Below are positions 34,106 to 43,698 of a stretch of 64,000 nucleotides of DNA, piece after piece. Position numbers and translations under genes: made by a program. The notes beneath the pieces are model-generated. The model was not told the DNA's origin. It was given only the letters and a program-made list of their open reading frames with translations, and ran no database searches. Positions within the stretch are counted from its first letter, which is position 1; each line of letters begins with the position of its first letter. The stretch lies in the NCBI GenBank assembly GCA_016234745.1, contig JACRAR010000046.1, positions 1-64,000 on the forward strand, read 5' to 3'. Origin of the DNA: Betaproteobacteria bacterium (GTDB lineage Bacteria > Pseudomonadota > Gammaproteobacteria > Burkholderiales > Rhodocyclaceae).

Positions 34106-36796
34106 CTAACCGGCCAGGACAAACCGTTCGAATTCTCCAATCGGCAGCGGACGACTGAACAAGAAGCCCTGATAGGCAAGACAGCCATGGCGCGCGAGAA
34201 AGTTCTTTTGCGCCTCGATTTCCACTCCTTCGGCGATGACCGCCAGATCCAGGCTCTGCGCCAGGGCGACGACCATCTTGGCGATCGACGCGTCGTTCGG
34301 ATCGGTGAGGATGTCTCTGACAAAGCCTCGGTCGATTTTCAGCTGGTCGAGCGGCAACCGCTTGAGGTAGGAAAGCGAGGAGTAGCCGGTGCCGAAATCA
34401 TCCAGGGCAAATCCGACGCCTTTCGCTTTGAGCGCAGTCATTTTTGCAATGACATCCTCGACGTTGGATACAAGCAGGCTCTCGGTCAGTTCCAGCTTGA
34501 GCAGGTGCGGATTGGCGCCGGTTTGTTCAAGCGTCTTGAGCACTTGCTCGACGAAGTCCGGCTCGTGAAACTGCAGTGCGCTGACATTGACCGCCAGGGT
34601 GAAATGCGCCATCTCCGCCCGCCCGGCCCATGCAGCCAGTTGCGTGCAAGCGGCTTCCAGCACCCACTGCCCCAGGGGGCGGATCAACCCGGTGTCCTCG
34701 GCCAGGGGGATAAACTCCAGCGGAGACACCAGTCCTTGCTGCGGATGCTGCCAGCGCAACAGCACTTCGGCGCCGGTGAGCTTGCCGGCGCCGTCCACCT
34801 GGGCCTGAAAGTAAATAAGGAACTGTTCCTTGCGCATGGCTTCAGTCAGTCCGGCCTCCATTGCGGCGCGCGCGCTGACCACGGCTTGCATCTCGGGGTC
34901 GAAGAAGCGCATGGTATTGCGTCCCGCGGCTTTGGCTTGGTACATGGCGAGATCGGCACGCTTGAGGAGTTCTTCCACCGCGTCATCGTTATGACCGAAG
35001 AGGGTGGCGCCGATGCTCGGCGTGCTGCGTTGCTGATAGCCCGCCAGTTGGTAGGTCGCGCTGAGCGTGGCGAGCACCTTTTCCGCCACCGTTTCCGTTA
35101 TCGTTGCAGCCTCTCTGGCGCTTTCGCTGAGGTCTTCGAGCATTACCACGAACTCGTCGCCACCCAGGCGCGCCACGGTGTCGCCTGCGCGCACGCAGGT
35201 GGACAGGCGTTCCCCGACCTGCTGCAGCAGCAAGTCGCCGATGTCGTGGCCAAGGGTGTCGTTGAGCATCTTGAAGTTGTCCAGATCGATGAACAGCAGC
35301 GCGCCGAAGCGGCCACTGCGCTTGCTCGACGCCAGCGCCTGCATCAGGCGGTCGAGCAGCAGCCGCCGGTTGGGCAACTGGGTCAACGGATCGTAAAAAG
35401 CCAGATGCTTGATCTCTTCTTCTGCCTGGCGGCGTGCGGTGATGTCTCTGACGATCGCCTGAAGGTAATGTTTCCCGCCCATCACGACCCGGCTCAGCGA
35501 GATTTCAACATCGAGGGTCGTTCCATCTGCGTGCAACGCCTGCCATTCGAAGCGTGGCGTAGCCCCTTTCATGCCCGCTGCGATTTTCTCTGCGGCCATC
35601 TCGGCCGACAACAACCCGTTGGGTTGCCGCTCAGGGCAAAGCTCTGCAGGCGTGCGGCCGATCAGTTGTTCCTTGGTCAGGCCATATAATTGGGCGCCAT
35701 GGTGATTGCAATCCACGAAGCCGGTTTCGTCCAGCAGAAAAATTCCGTCATTCGCCTGTTCAAAGAGCTGGTGGTACTTGACTTCGCTGCTCATCATTTG
35801 CGCCGCGAAGTCTTGCTGTCTTGTCCAGGCGCTGTGCAATTGGCCGGCAAATACGACCGTGACCAGCAGGAACACGCAGACCAATGCGCCAGTCGGCAGC
35901 AGTTCACCATGCCATGTCGCTAGGTATTCCTTATCGGCCACGCCGACGTTGATGTAGAAGTGATAGACAGGATTGCGTCGATAGCTGTGGAAACGTGGCA
36001 CGCCATCGATGCTGCTGGCGCCGGCTACATAGCTGCCGGCATCGCGATCGCGCATCAAGGCGGCCTTGAACTCGGAGGCGATTCGGGTCGAGCCGGTTTG
36101 ACCGCCATCGGAGAGTTCCGGCAGGCGCAAGATCATGTGCAGATCGTCGTCGCGCATAGCGATCGAACCCAGGTCGCCGATCTTGATCGAGGTGAAACGT
36201 TCCCTGAAATGCTCCAGGGGAACGGTCGCCGCGACGATACCTGCGAATTTGCCGCCATTCCCGGTGAGGCGGCGCGACAGCACCAGCGACCATTTGCCGG
36301 TGACACGGGAGAGTACCGGTTGTGAAATCAGCAGCCCGGCCTGGGGATTGTCGCGCTGCATCCGGAAATAATCCCGGTCGGCGACGCTGGCGTGTTGCGG
36401 GTCGCCCGGGTTGAGTCCGTAAATGACGGTGCCGCTGGCATCGGTTGCGCGTATCCCGGAAAGAATTGGCAGGTGGGAGCGCTGCAGGCGCAACTCGGAA
36501 TTCCAAACTTCAGCCAGAAGTTTATTCGCGAGACGATTTTCCGCGTGATCATCGACCAGATTTTTCAATGCAAGGTCGACTTTCTCGAAGTCACCTGCGA
36601 TCTCCCTCTCGAGCAGCATCGACAGGTTCTCAGTGGAAATGCGCGCGCGCTCGATATGGCTGCGCCAGCTTGAATGCAAGTGATGTACGGCAAGAACAGC
36701 AACAAGCAGATTGAGCACCGCGACGCCCAGCCACAAGAGACGGATGAAGCGTTTGCTGTCCGGCTGACTGTTTTGACCAGAGCGCAAGGAAGTCAT
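34106..36796 (-). CDS. Membrane-bound PAS-GGDEF-EAL c-di-GMP signalling protein
   Basis: An 896-residue protein. A membrane helix at ~20-42 is followed by a Cache-like periplasmic domain (~50-300; GYxxxNPGDPQHASVADRDYF type), a second helix (~305-325), a PAS domain (EQANDGIFLLDETGFVDCNH), GGDEF (RLGGDEFVVMLEDL, intact) and EAL (GAEVLLRWQHPQ, LELTESLLV, DDFGTGYSSLSYLKRLPLDQ). Both catalytic loops look usable, so it could make or degrade c-di-GMP in response to an external ligand. Gene end is 14 nt from hypF, suggesting co-transcription with hydrogenase maturation. Confidence 0.93.
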   Translation of the reverse strand: MTSLRSGQNSQPDSKRFIRLLWLGVAVLNLLVAVLAVHHLHSSWRSHIERARISTENLSMLLEREIAGDFEKVDLALKNLVDDHAENRLANKLLAEVWNSELRLQRSHLPILSGIRATDASGTVIYGLNPGDPQHASVADRDYFRMQRDNPQAGLLISQPVLSRVTGKWSLVLSRRLTGNGGKFAGIVAATVPLEHFRERFTSIKIGDLGSIAMRDDDLHMILRLPELSDGGQTGSTRIASEFKAALMRDRDAGSYVAGASSIDGVPRFHSYRRNPVYHFYINVGVADKEYLATWHGELLPTGALVCVFLLVTVVFAGQLHSAWTRQQDFAAQMMSSEVKYHQLFEQANDGIFLLDETGFVDCNHHGAQLYGLTKEQLIGRTPAELCPERQPNGLLSAEMAAEKIAAGMKGATPRFEWQALHADGTTLDVEISLSRVVMGGKHYLQAIVRDITARRQAEEEIKHLAFYDPLTQLPNRRLLLDRLMQALASSKRSGRFGALLFIDLDNFKMLNDTLGHDIGDLLLQQVGERLSTCVRAGDTVARLGGDEFVVMLEDLSESAREAATITETVAEKVLATLSATYQLAGYQQRSTPSIGATLFGHNDDAVEELLKRADLAMYQAKAAGRNTMRFFDPEMQAVVSARAAMEAGLTEAMRKEQFLIYFQAQVDGAGKLTGAEVLLRWQHPQQGLVSPLEFIPLAEDTGLIRPLGQWVLEAACTQLAAWAGRAEMAHFTLAVNVSALQFHEPDFVEQVLKTLEQTGANPHLLKLELTESLLVSNVEDVIAKMTALKAKGVGFALDDFGTGYSSLSYLKRLPLDQLKIDRGFVRDILTDPNDASIAKMVVALAQSLDLAVIAEGVEIEAQKNFLARHGCLAYQGFLFSRPLPIGEFERFVLAG

Positions 36797-36863
36797 TCCG
36801 ACATTCTATCGCAGCCGATACAGGGCAATGGCGCATTCAACGCCGCCCGTTTGCCGGGTTCGA

Positions 36864-37637
36864 TCAGCGAAGCGCTTTTTGCGCGATCATGAACAGCCGC
36901 TTGAAAGGAAACAGTGTCTTCCCGTTCGGTAGCGGTGGATAAGCCTGCGCGGCGCGCTGTGCGTAATCCGCCTCGAAGGCCGAACGCTCGCATGGCTCAA
37001 GCTGGTCGAGAAACTGTTTGAGCCAGGTGCCTTTGATCCATTCCTTGACCGGATCGGCTCCGGCCAATACCTCGAGGTATTCGGTTTCCCAAATCTCGGT
37101 TTTGTCCGCCTGGCCATCAAGCAAGGCATAGTATTGCTGCGGCGTGCCCACCGGCGGCGGGCGCAACAAATGCTCCAGTTTGGTACGCCACGGGCCCTGT
37201 CGCACAGTTTCCTCGATCAGGGTATGTGACGGCGAACTGAAATTGCGCGGCATCTGAACTGCGAGCATGCCGCCCGCGGCCAGTCTTGCCATGAGCGTCG
37301 GGAACAATTGCGCATGGTTGGGCAGCCAATGCAGGGCCGCGTTGGAGAAAATCAGGTCGGCAGGCTGTTCTGGCTCCCAGTCGGCGAGATTCAGCCGCTG
37401 CCATGAGATATCGCCGGAATCCTGGGCCGCTTGCGCGAGCATTTCCGCCGAGCTATCGACCCCGGTCACCGCAGCCTCGGGCCAGCGCGCCTTGAGCATG
37501 CGCGTGACGTTGCCCGTTCCGCAGCCCAGATCGTAGATGGTCCGCGGGGCGGTCAGCGTCACCCGCGCCAGCAGGTCTGCCGCCGGACGCAACCTTGCTT
37601 CAGCGAACTTAAGGTATTGCGACGGATTCCACGCCAT
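36864..37637 (-). CDS. tam: Trans-aconitate 2-methyltransferase-like protein (Tam)
   Basis: A 257-residue SAM-dependent methyltransferase. It opens MAWNPSQYLKFAEARLRPA, like Tam, with the SAM motif YDLGCGTGNVTRML, VTGVDSSAEMLAQA and FSNAALHWLPNHAQLFP. Tam methylates trans-aconitate, an inhibitor made spontaneously from aconitate. The end KTLFPFKRLFMIAQK fits the family. It starts only 6 nt after recJ ends, so the genes may form one unit on the minus strand. Confidence 0.88.
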   Translation of the reverse strand: MAWNPSQYLKFAEARLRPAADLLARVTLTAPRTIYDLGCGTGNVTRMLKARWPEAAVTGVDSSAEMLAQAAQDSGDISWQRLNLADWEPEQPADLIFSNAALHWLPNHAQLFPTLMARLAAGGMLAVQMPRNFSSPSHTLIEETVRQGPWRTKLEHLLRPPPVGTPQQYYALLDGQADKTEIWETEYLEVLAGADPVKEWIKGTWLKQFLDQLEPCERSAFEADYAQRAAQAYPPLPNGKTLFPFKRLFMIAQKALR

Positions 37638-37642
37638 GGTTC

Positions 37643-39379
37643 TTATCCAGCCGCAGCGGGTTCCAGATGTTCCAGCAGCAATTGCACACTGGCCAGGCCA
37701 TTGTATTCATTCAGCCCGAGGCGGTAGGCGGCGCGGATGCGCTGCGGCACGCTTTCCGCAAAGTTGAACTGGATCGCCGCGAAGCTCACGCCGTTCTTGC
37801 TCAACGTGAGCTTGAGATGCTTGTCTTTGAGGATGCGCTGGCGCTCTACGGAAAACTCGTCGGCGAAGAGCGGCGCAGGAAAGCCCTGGCCCCAGATCTG
37901 CGCCTGCAGCAGCTTGGCTGACTCCAGCGACATATGGCCGGTTTCGAGTGCGCCATCGGTTTCCAGGGTGCGCGTGAGATCGGCCGGCGACAGCAGGTTT
38001 TGCGAGATCTCCTCGAAAGCCTCTGCGAAATACGCCAGATCGGTCTCGCGCAGGGTCACGCCGGCCGCCGCGGCATGGCCGCCGAAACGCAACAGCAAAC
38101 CGGGATGGCGCTTGGCGATCAGATCGAGCGCATCGCGCAGATGCAGCCCGGGAATGGCGCGTCCGGAACCTTTCACCTCGCCGTTCTGACTGCGGGCGAA
38201 GGCAAAGGTCGGGCGATGCAGCTTGTCCTTGATGCGCGAGGCGAGGATGCCGATCACGCCCTGGTGCCAGCTTGGATCGAACAGCGCCAGGCTGGCGCGC
38301 GGCGGGGTCGATATCGGGATATTTTGCAACAGCCGCTGGGCCTCTTCCTGCATGCCGATTTCGATCACGCGCCGCTCCCGGTTGAGGGCGTCGAGTTGCT
38401 GGGCGATGTTGAGCGCACGTGCCGGGTCGTCGCTGATCAGGCATTCGATGCCCAGCGCCATGTCGGCCAGCCGTCCGGCGGCGTTGAGGCGCGGGCCGAG
38501 GGCAAAGCCGAGATCGAAGGTCGAAGCCGTCTCCGGGCTGCGTCCCGCCGCGCGGAACAAGGCCCGTATGCCCGGCTGCAGGCGTCCCTCGCGCATGCGT
38601 GCAAGTCCTTGCGCGACCAGGATGCGGTTGTTGCGATCGAGCGGTACCACGTCGGCGACCGTACCCAGGGCCACCAGATCGAGCAGGGCGGCCAGATTGG
38701 GCTCTGCGCGCGTGGCGAAATGTCCGCGCCGCCGCAACTCGGCGCGCAGCGCCAGCATCACGTAGAACATCACGCCGACGCCTGCCAGCGCCTTGCTCGG
38801 GAAGCCGCAGCCCGGCTGGTTCGGATTGACGATGACCGCGGCGGCGGGCAGCGCCTCGCCAGGCAGGTGGTGATCGGTGATCAGCGTATTGATGCCGAGC
38901 CGTGCTGCCGCGGCGACGCCCTCGACGCTGGCGATGCCGTTGTCGACGGTGATCAGCAAATCAGGTTTCGCTTGCTGCTGAATTGCGAGTTGGACGATTT
39001 CCGGGGTGAGTCCGTAACCGTACTCGAAGCGGTTGGGGACCAGGTAGGCGACGTTGGCGCCGAAACTGCGCAGGGCGCGCATGCCCACGGCGCAGGCTGT
39101 GGCGCCGTCACAGTCGTAGTCGGCGACGATCAGCAGGCGTTGTTGCGCGGCGATCGAGTCCGCCAGCAGGCTGGCGGCTTCCTCGCTGTTGCGCAGCAGG
39201 GTTGGTGGCAGCAGGGAGGCGAATTGCGTGTCGAGTTCTTCCCGGCTGGCGATGCCGCGTGCCGCATACAGCCGGGCCAGCAGCGGCGGCAGGCCCTGCT
39301 GCTCGAGCATCAGGCTGGCCTTGACCGGCAGGCGGCGGGTGACCATGACCGAAGAAAATCCCTGCGGGATGCGGGTCAT
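37643..39379 (-). CDS. recJ: Single-stranded-DNA-specific exonuclease RecJ
   Basis: 5'-3' exonuclease acting in RecF-pathway recombination and mismatch repair. Length 578 aa. DHH-family motifs: IVADYDCDGATACAVGMRAL, the DNG motif in LLITVDNGIASVEG, TDHHLPGEALP, a GVGVMFYVMLALR segment and in DHHA1 VKGSGRAIPGLHLRDALD with RFGGHAAAAG. ATG 39379 overlaps the rpfE-like stop by 4 nt (ATGA); an alternative start at 39346 would remove 11 residues. The rpfE-recJ order also occurs in Xanthomonas. Confidence 0.97.
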   Translation of the reverse strand: MTRIPQGFSSVMVTRRLPVKASLMLEQQGLPPLLARLYAARGIASREELDTQFASLLPPTLLRNSEEAASLLADSIAAQQRLLIVADYDCDGATACAVGMRALRSFGANVAYLVPNRFEYGYGLTPEIVQLAIQQQAKPDLLITVDNGIASVEGVAAAARLGINTLITDHHLPGEALPAAAVIVNPNQPGCGFPSKALAGVGVMFYVMLALRAELRRRGHFATRAEPNLAALLDLVALGTVADVVPLDRNNRILVAQGLARMREGRLQPGIRALFRAAGRSPETASTFDLGFALGPRLNAAGRLADMALGIECLISDDPARALNIAQQLDALNRERRVIEIGMQEEAQRLLQNIPISTPPRASLALFDPSWHQGVIGILASRIKDKLHRPTFAFARSQNGEVKGSGRAIPGLHLRDALDLIAKRHPGLLLRFGGHAAAAGVTLRETDLAYFAEAFEEISQNLLSPADLTRTLETDGALETGHMSLESAKLLQAQIWGQGFPAPLFADEFSVERQRILKDKHLKLTLSKNGVSFAAIQFNFAESVPQRIRAAYRLGLNEYNGLASVQLLLEHLEPAAAG

Positions 39380-40398
39380 GAGGGCGCCTCCAAGTCATGC
39401 AAAGCCAGAGCACGGCGCCAGAATCTGAATGCAGCGGCACGGTTCAGGTGGAGATCGAGGACCGCTGCGTCGCCCAGAGCCGTAATGCGCAGATTGCTAA
39501 GCGATCCCTTGCGCAAGGCAAACTGCAGGGGTTGCAGCCAATTCTTTTCGATCTTGAGCAGTTCCTCGCGCCAGGCGAGCGCATCCAGCCTTTGCGTCGG
39601 CGTCAACAAGTCATCGACCACCACCAGTGCGGCCTGATCTCGCTGCAGCAGGGCGCCGTGATCCTCGCTGCCAGCGTGCGCGATGCCGCGCCACGCTGCC
39701 AGGCCGGGCAGCAAGGGTTGGCTGCCGACGACGAACTGGCAAAGGTCGGCTGGCTCGGCGCCGCGGGTGCGCAGAACGCCGGCCCCCCAGAACCACAGCG
39801 AGTTGATGGTCGGGCGGCCAGAGGCCTCGCGTACCGCATTCAAGGGCAGGGCATGCAGCAGCATCTGCGCCTCGTTGCCCAGGCGCAGCCATTGCGCCGC
39901 ATCACGACCGGAGGGCAACGGCAGACTGCGGCCGATCACGGCGGTTGGCGGCAAGGTCTGCATCTGCGGTTGAGTTTTTAGTTTGAGATAGCCCCGACCC
40001 GGACTGCCGGACCTGAACTCGCCCAGTGCCTTGAACAACGGCGCGAGCGTTGTTTCAAGCTGGGTCATCTCCTCGGCAGTGATGCCAAGTTCGGCGCTGC
40101 TCAGGCTGGGCCGTCCCTGTTCGAATTGCAAATGCACCGGATCGACGCAGAGCCAGATGCCGTCACCGGGATCGATGCCCTCGCCCAGCAGGCGCAGCGC
40201 GGCAGCAGGCAGGGCGCCTTCACCTTCATCGCAGCCGAATTCCCGGCACAGCCAGTGTTCCAGGGGCTGTGCCGCCTGCCAAGCGATGCGACCGCGTCCC
40301 AGCAGCCAGGACAATCCGGGCAGCGCGAGATCGTGGGCGGTGTCGCGCAACGCTTGGCGGGGCCAGAGCAGACCGGGCAGGACGAGATGGAACGGCAT
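39376..40398 (-). CDS. RpfE-like conserved protein of unknown function
   Basis: A 340-residue soluble protein. The N-terminus HLVLPGLLWPRQA, the middle DGIWLCVDPVHLQFEQGRPSL and INSLWFWGAGVL resemble the conserved group often labelled phosphoglycerate-mutase-like or RpfE, found next to recJ in beta- and gammaproteobacteria. The function is not known; in Xanthomonas RpfE lies in the regulation-of-pathogenicity region. It overlaps recJ by 4 nt, and the pair is conserved, suggesting a shared role. Confidence 0.75.
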   Translation of the reverse strand: MPFHLVLPGLLWPRQALRDTAHDLALPGLSWLLGRGRIAWQAAQPLEHWLCREFGCDEGEGALPAAALRLLGEGIDPGDGIWLCVDPVHLQFEQGRPSLSSAELGITAEEMTQLETTLAPLFKALGEFRSGSPGRGYLKLKTQPQMQTLPPTAVIGRSLPLPSGRDAAQWLRLGNEAQMLLHALPLNAVREASGRPTINSLWFWGAGVLRTRGAEPADLCQFVVGSQPLLPGLAAWRGIAHAGSEDHGALLQRDQAALVVVDDLLTPTQRLDALAWREELLKIEKNWLQPLQFALRKGSLSNLRITALGDAAVLDLHLNRAAAFRFWRRALALHDLEAPS

Positions 40399-40583
40399 GC
40401 GTCGATGCTAACATGGCATCCCCGCGCCAGCATTGCCAAAATTTACAAGACAGGCTGATTGCAGGCTGATTGGCAACAAGTCCAGGCTGTTCAACTACGC
40501 ACCCGCGGGGTTCTATAGGACAGCTGCTAAGACACATTTTTGGATGAGTAGAATCTGGCGCAGACGACCTCAATGCAGCACTG
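40399..40583. other. Intergenic DNA without a clear gene
   Basis: Separates the rpfE-like gene from the small cytochrome unit. No promoter, terminator or RNA gene is recognised. Confidence 0.5.
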
Positions 40584-40706
40584 CTAGGCTTGAGGGCTGG
40601 CGGTCCCGAGCGGCGGGTTGGGTGCAGCGCCATCCGGTTCGGCCATCGATGATGAGCGGGCAGCTAATGCGGCCAGCGCGACAAAGGCAGTGTGCAGATA
40701 ATTTAT
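40584..40706 (-). CDS. Possible small exported peptide, 40 aa, non-standard start
   Basis: Just after the cytochrome stop a GGAG is followed at 7 nt by ATC then ATA, opening a frame that reads NYLHTAFVALAALAARSSS MA, which resembles a signal peptide, then a short Pro-rich tail ending GTASPQA. It has no ATG before the middle. It may be the broken start of another exported protein. Only the signal-like stretch and coupling position support it. Confidence 0.25.
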   Translation of the reverse strand: MNYLHTAFVALAALAARSSSMAEPDGAAPNPPLGTASPQA

Positions 40707-40708
40707 GA

Positions 40709-40996
40709 TTATTTCTCCGGTTGAGGATAGTGGTAGTGAAGCTGGTTGAGGTAACGCGCCACCACATCGATGTCGTCTTCGCTCCATTCGATCTTGCCAT
40801 TAATCTGCCAGCGAGCAACTTCCGCTCGCAGGCTGGGCCAGTCTGCCACCAGTCGCTTATCGCGCCAATGCACTTGCTCAGCGTGGCAAGCATTGCAATA
40901 GGTTGAGTAGAGCAACTCGCCGCGATTGACCTGGGAGGCGGCAGCACCGCAACAGAAGACGCAGGCCAATACGCAATAAATCAAGAGTCGGTACAT
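40709..40996 (-). CDS. Small periplasmic c-type cytochrome
   Basis: A 95-residue protein from ATG 40996, with a clean signal peptide (MYRLLIYCVLACVFCCGAAA). A longer frame to 41038 adds a polar stretch and overlaps the CDGSH gene. The mature part has one haem site, YCNACHAEQVHWRD, near the N-terminus, and the tryptophan-containing helix SLRAEVARWQI. There is no Met in the last helix (IDVVARYLNQLHYHYPQ), so the sixth ligand may not be methionine, unusual for a small c-type cytochrome. Directly follows the CDGSH gene. Confidence 0.85.
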   Translation of the reverse strand: MYRLLIYCVLACVFCCGAAASQVNRGELLYSTYCNACHAEQVHWRDKRLVADWPSLRAEVARWQINGKIEWSEDDIDVVARYLNQLHYHYPQPEK

Positions 40997-41034
40997 AGAG
41001 CGTTTCCTGTAAGAGTTTTCCAATTCACCGGTCC

Positions 41035-41280
41035 TCACAGCTTCTTGTGGCTACCGTCGCACAATGCTCCACTGCCGCTATGCTTGCAGCCGCAGAAATG
41101 GACAGTGCCAGTTTTATCGGCCTTATATTCCACCGGCGTGAATACGGAACCCTTATGAGTGCCATCGCAAAATGGCTGGTTCTTGCTTTTGCCGCAAGCA
41201 CACCACCAGTAACTCTTGCCTGCTTCCACGGCAACGGCGTAGGGTGATTTTTGCGCGATATTGGGCGTTTTGTCGGTCAC
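41035..41280 (-). CDS. Double-CDGSH iron-sulfur protein
   Basis: An 81-residue soluble protein with two CDGSH-type motifs binding 2Fe-2S clusters: CACGKSKNQPFCDGTH and CGCKHSGSGALCDGSH (each C-x-C...C-x3-H). Two-motif proteins in bacteria are small electron or cluster carriers. It opens MTDKTPNIAQKSPYAVAVEA, a typical leading segment. It is probably co-transcribed with the small cytochrome that follows 39 nt later, hinting at an electron-transfer pair. Confidence 0.93.
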   Translation of the reverse strand: MTDKTPNIAQKSPYAVAVEAGKSYWWCACGKSKNQPFCDGTHKGSVFTPVEYKADKTGTVHFCGCKHSGSGALCDGSHKKL

Positions 41281-41771
41281 GATGTCTATCCTCAGCTGAT
41301 TGGGTTGTGAATCGATGTCTTGGGCGAAACATTTAGGTCGCCGCCATTCTTGAAGGGTGCCGATGTGTGCTTCCCCATGTCGCCAGAAGAATATTTGTCC
41401 TACGTATTCGGATTATCGAGGCAGATCGGAAGGTCTATCTGTACGACAGCGCACAGACATAACATGTACCTGGGCTTAAGTTAAGCGCTTCCCCGATAGG
41501 TTGAAAATGCAAAGATAGCAAAGGAGTGGTGATGCAAGGCTTTGTTGAAACTCTATACTAACGGCAATTTGCTGACGGACTTCGAGCGACGCTATCATTT
41601 CGGCCAGTCGCTGTTAAGTTCCTGGCGCATCCTCCAGGTTGTCATTCCCCAGGCGGTTTCCTTGGCGATGGGCTTGGAATTTGGTTTAAACTCGAAGGCT
41701 GTTTTAGACAGATATTCGACAATCAGACAGGATCTCCACTGGCGGCGCGGGTTTCGGGCCGCATAATTCGC
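41281..41771. other. 491 bp intergenic stretch
   Basis: Divergent region between the CDGSH gene and lolC. AAGGAGTGGTG precedes an ATG at 41532 that opens only nine codons. An open frame from 41542 shows no recognisable family. It must contain the promoters for both sides, but none is clear enough to mark. Confidence 0.5.
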
Positions 41772-43028
41772 ATGCGCTATGAACTCTGGATCGGGCTGCG
41801 CTACACGCGCGCCAAGAAGCGCGATGGTGGGGGCAACAGTTTCATCTCTTTCATCTCCCTGACCTCGATGCTGGGCATCGCGCTGGGTGTGGCCGCTTTG
41901 ATCGTGGTGCTCTCGGTGATGAACGGTTTCCAGAAGGAATTGCGCACGCGCATCCTGGGAGTCGCGGCGCATATCCAGGTCAGCGGGCCGGAGGGCAGCG
42001 AGCTGGCCGACTGGAATTCCGTGGCGCAAGCCGCCGCCAAGCACCCGCGTGTGAGAAACGCGGCGCCCTACATCCAGGCGCAGGGCATGCTTTCCTTCGA
42101 CCAGCAGGTGCGCGGCGTGATGGTGCGGGGTGTCTTGCCGGAGGCGGAAGAGAAGGTCGCCGATTTCGAGCGGCACATGAAGAGCGGCCATCTTACCGGT
42201 TTGCTGCCGGGCGAGTTCGGCATCATCCTCGGCGCCGAACTGGCGCGTGCCTTGCTGGTCAGCCGTGGCGACAAGGTGACTTTGATCGCGCCGCAAGGAC
42301 TGGTGACGCCGGCGGCGCTGTTGCCGCGCCTGAAGCAGTTCAAGGTGATCGGGATCTTCGAAGTCGGCATGTTCGAATACGATGCCAGCCTGGCTCTGGT
42401 GCATCTGAGCGATGCGCAGAAACTCTACCGCATGGAAGACCGCGTTTCCGGCATCCGCCTCAAGATCGACGACTTGTTTGGGGCGCCCAGGGTTGGTCGC
42501 GAACTGCTGCTTGCGCTGGGGGAGGGCGTCGGCGTTTCCGACTGGACCCGCAACCATGCCAATTTCTTTCGCGCCGTGGCCATTGAAAAGAACATGATGT
42601 TCCTGATCCTGTTGCTGATCGTCGCCGTCGCCGCCTTCAACATCGTCTCGACGCTGGTGATGGCGGTGACCGACAAGCAGGCCGACATCGCCATCCTGCG
42701 CACGCTTGGCGCCAGCCCGCGCAGCATCATGCAGATTTTCATCGTCCAGGGCGCCTTGATCGGCTGCATCGGCCTGCTGCTGGGCGTGGCCGGCGGCATC
42801 ACCCTGGCACTGAATGTCGATGTGGTGGTGCCGGCCATCGAGCGCGTGTTCGGCATGCAGTTTCTGGCCAAGGATGTGTATTACATCTCGGAGCTGCCAT
42901 CCGACCTGCAATGGAACGATGTCAGCCTGATCGCCGGAGTCTCTTTCTGTCTGACGCTGCTGGCTACGCTTTACCCAAGTTGGCGCGCAGCGCGCGTCAA
43001 TCCGGCGGAGGCATTGCGCTATGAATAA
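41772..43028 (+). CDS. lolC: Lipoprotein-releasing ABC permease LolC/LolE
   Basis: Inner-membrane permease that releases outer-membrane lipoproteins to LolA. Length 418 aa. It opens [20 protein letters not shown], then helix 1 ([20 protein letters not shown]) and a large periplasmic domain (~50-265). Helices 2-4 form the C-terminal FtsX-type unit ([41 protein letters not shown]). Many betaproteobacteria have one LolC/E hybrid (LolF); a second permease is not seen here, so the product may act as a homodimer. Overlaps lolD by 8 nt. Confidence 0.95.
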   Translation: MRYELWIGLRYTRAKKRDGGGNSFISFISLTSMLGIALGVAALIVVLSVMNGFQKELRTRILGVAAHIQVSGPEGSELADWNSVAQAAAKHPRVRNAAPYIQAQGMLSFDQQVRGVMVRGVLPEAEEKVADFERHMKSGHLTGLLPGEFGIILGAELARALLVSRGDKVTLIAPQGLVTPAALLPRLKQFKVIGIFEVGMFEYDASLALVHLSDAQKLYRMEDRVSGIRLKIDDLFGAPRVGRELLLALGEGVGVSDWTRNHANFFRAVAIEKNMMFLILLLIVAVAAFNIVSTLVMAVTDKQADIAILRTLGASPRSIMQIFIVQGALIGCIGLLLGVAGGITLALNVDVVVPAIERVFGMQFLAKDVYYISELPSDLQWNDVSLIAGVSFCLTLLATLYPSWRAARVNPAEALRYE

Positions 43029-43698
43029 CGGCCCGGTCATTTCCTGCCAGAGCCTGAGCAAGGTCTTCCGCCAGGGTGCCAGCGAGGTACCGGTATTGAA
43101 TGGCGTCGACTTCGCCATCCAGCCTGGGGAGCGAGTCGCCATCGTCGGCGCCAGCGGCTCGGGCAAGAGCACCTTGCTGCACCTTTTGGGCGGGCTCGAC
43201 ACGGCTACGTCAGGCAGTGTCAGCGTGCTGGGACGGGAATTGACTTCGCTGTCGGAAGTTGAGCGCGGCCAGATGCGCAACCGCAGCCTCGGCTTCGTGT
43301 ACCAGTTCCATCACCTGCTGCCGGAGTTTTCCGCGCTCGAGAATGTCGCCATGCCGCTGCTGATCCGGCGCCTCGACAAAACCGCTGCCGAGGCGCAGGC
43401 CGCCGCCCTGCTGGCCGAGGTCGGACTCGGGCACCGCTTGACGCACCGGCCTGGCGAGCTTTCCGGCGGCGAACGCCAGCGTTGCGCAATTGCGCGTGCG
43501 CTGGTAACCAGGCCAGCATGCGTCCTGGCCGACGAGCCGACCGGCAACCTCGACCGACATACCGCAGAAGCCGTTTTCGAATTGATGCTGGCGCTGAATG
43601 CCAGTCATGGCACGAGTTTCCTGATCGTCACCCATGACCTGCACCTGGCAGCCAAGGCTGGGCGCATCCTGCACCTTGACGACGGGAAGCTGCGCTAG
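43021..43698 (+). CDS. lolD: Lipoprotein-releasing ABC ATPase LolD
   Basis: The ATPase of the Lol exporter. Length 225 aa, with Walker [11 protein letters not shown]-loop [21 protein letters not shown], signature [16 protein letters not shown], Walker [13 protein letters not shown] and the H-loop in FLIVTHD. The [11 protein letters not shown] segment is diagnostic for LolD. It overlaps lolC by 8 nt and lies 3' to 3' with the K+-channel gene (stops overlap by 4 nt). Confidence 0.97.
   Translation: MNNGPVISCQSLSKVFRQGASEVPVLNGVDFAIQPGERVAIVGASGSGKSTLLHLLGGLDTATSGSVSVLGRELTSLSEVERGQMRNRSLGFVYQFHHLLPEFSALENVAMPLLIRRLDKTAAEAQAAALLAEVGLGHRLTHRPGELSGGERQRCAIARALVTRPACVLADEPTGNLDRHTAEAVFELMLALNASHGTSFLIVTHDLHLAAKAGRILHLDDGKLR

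Noticed and set aside
31860-34109. 749-codon + strand frame opposite hypF
   Set aside because: Antisense of HypF, which has all four expected domains; codon bias of a GC-rich gene explains it.
41433-41445. AGATCGGAAG resembling a sequencing-adapter start
   Set aside because: Only 10 bp match; the following bases differ and the surrounding sequence is continuous genomic DNA.
41542-41766. 74-codon + strand ORF upstream of lolC
   Set aside because: No ribosome site, family features or conserved motif; treated as intergenic.
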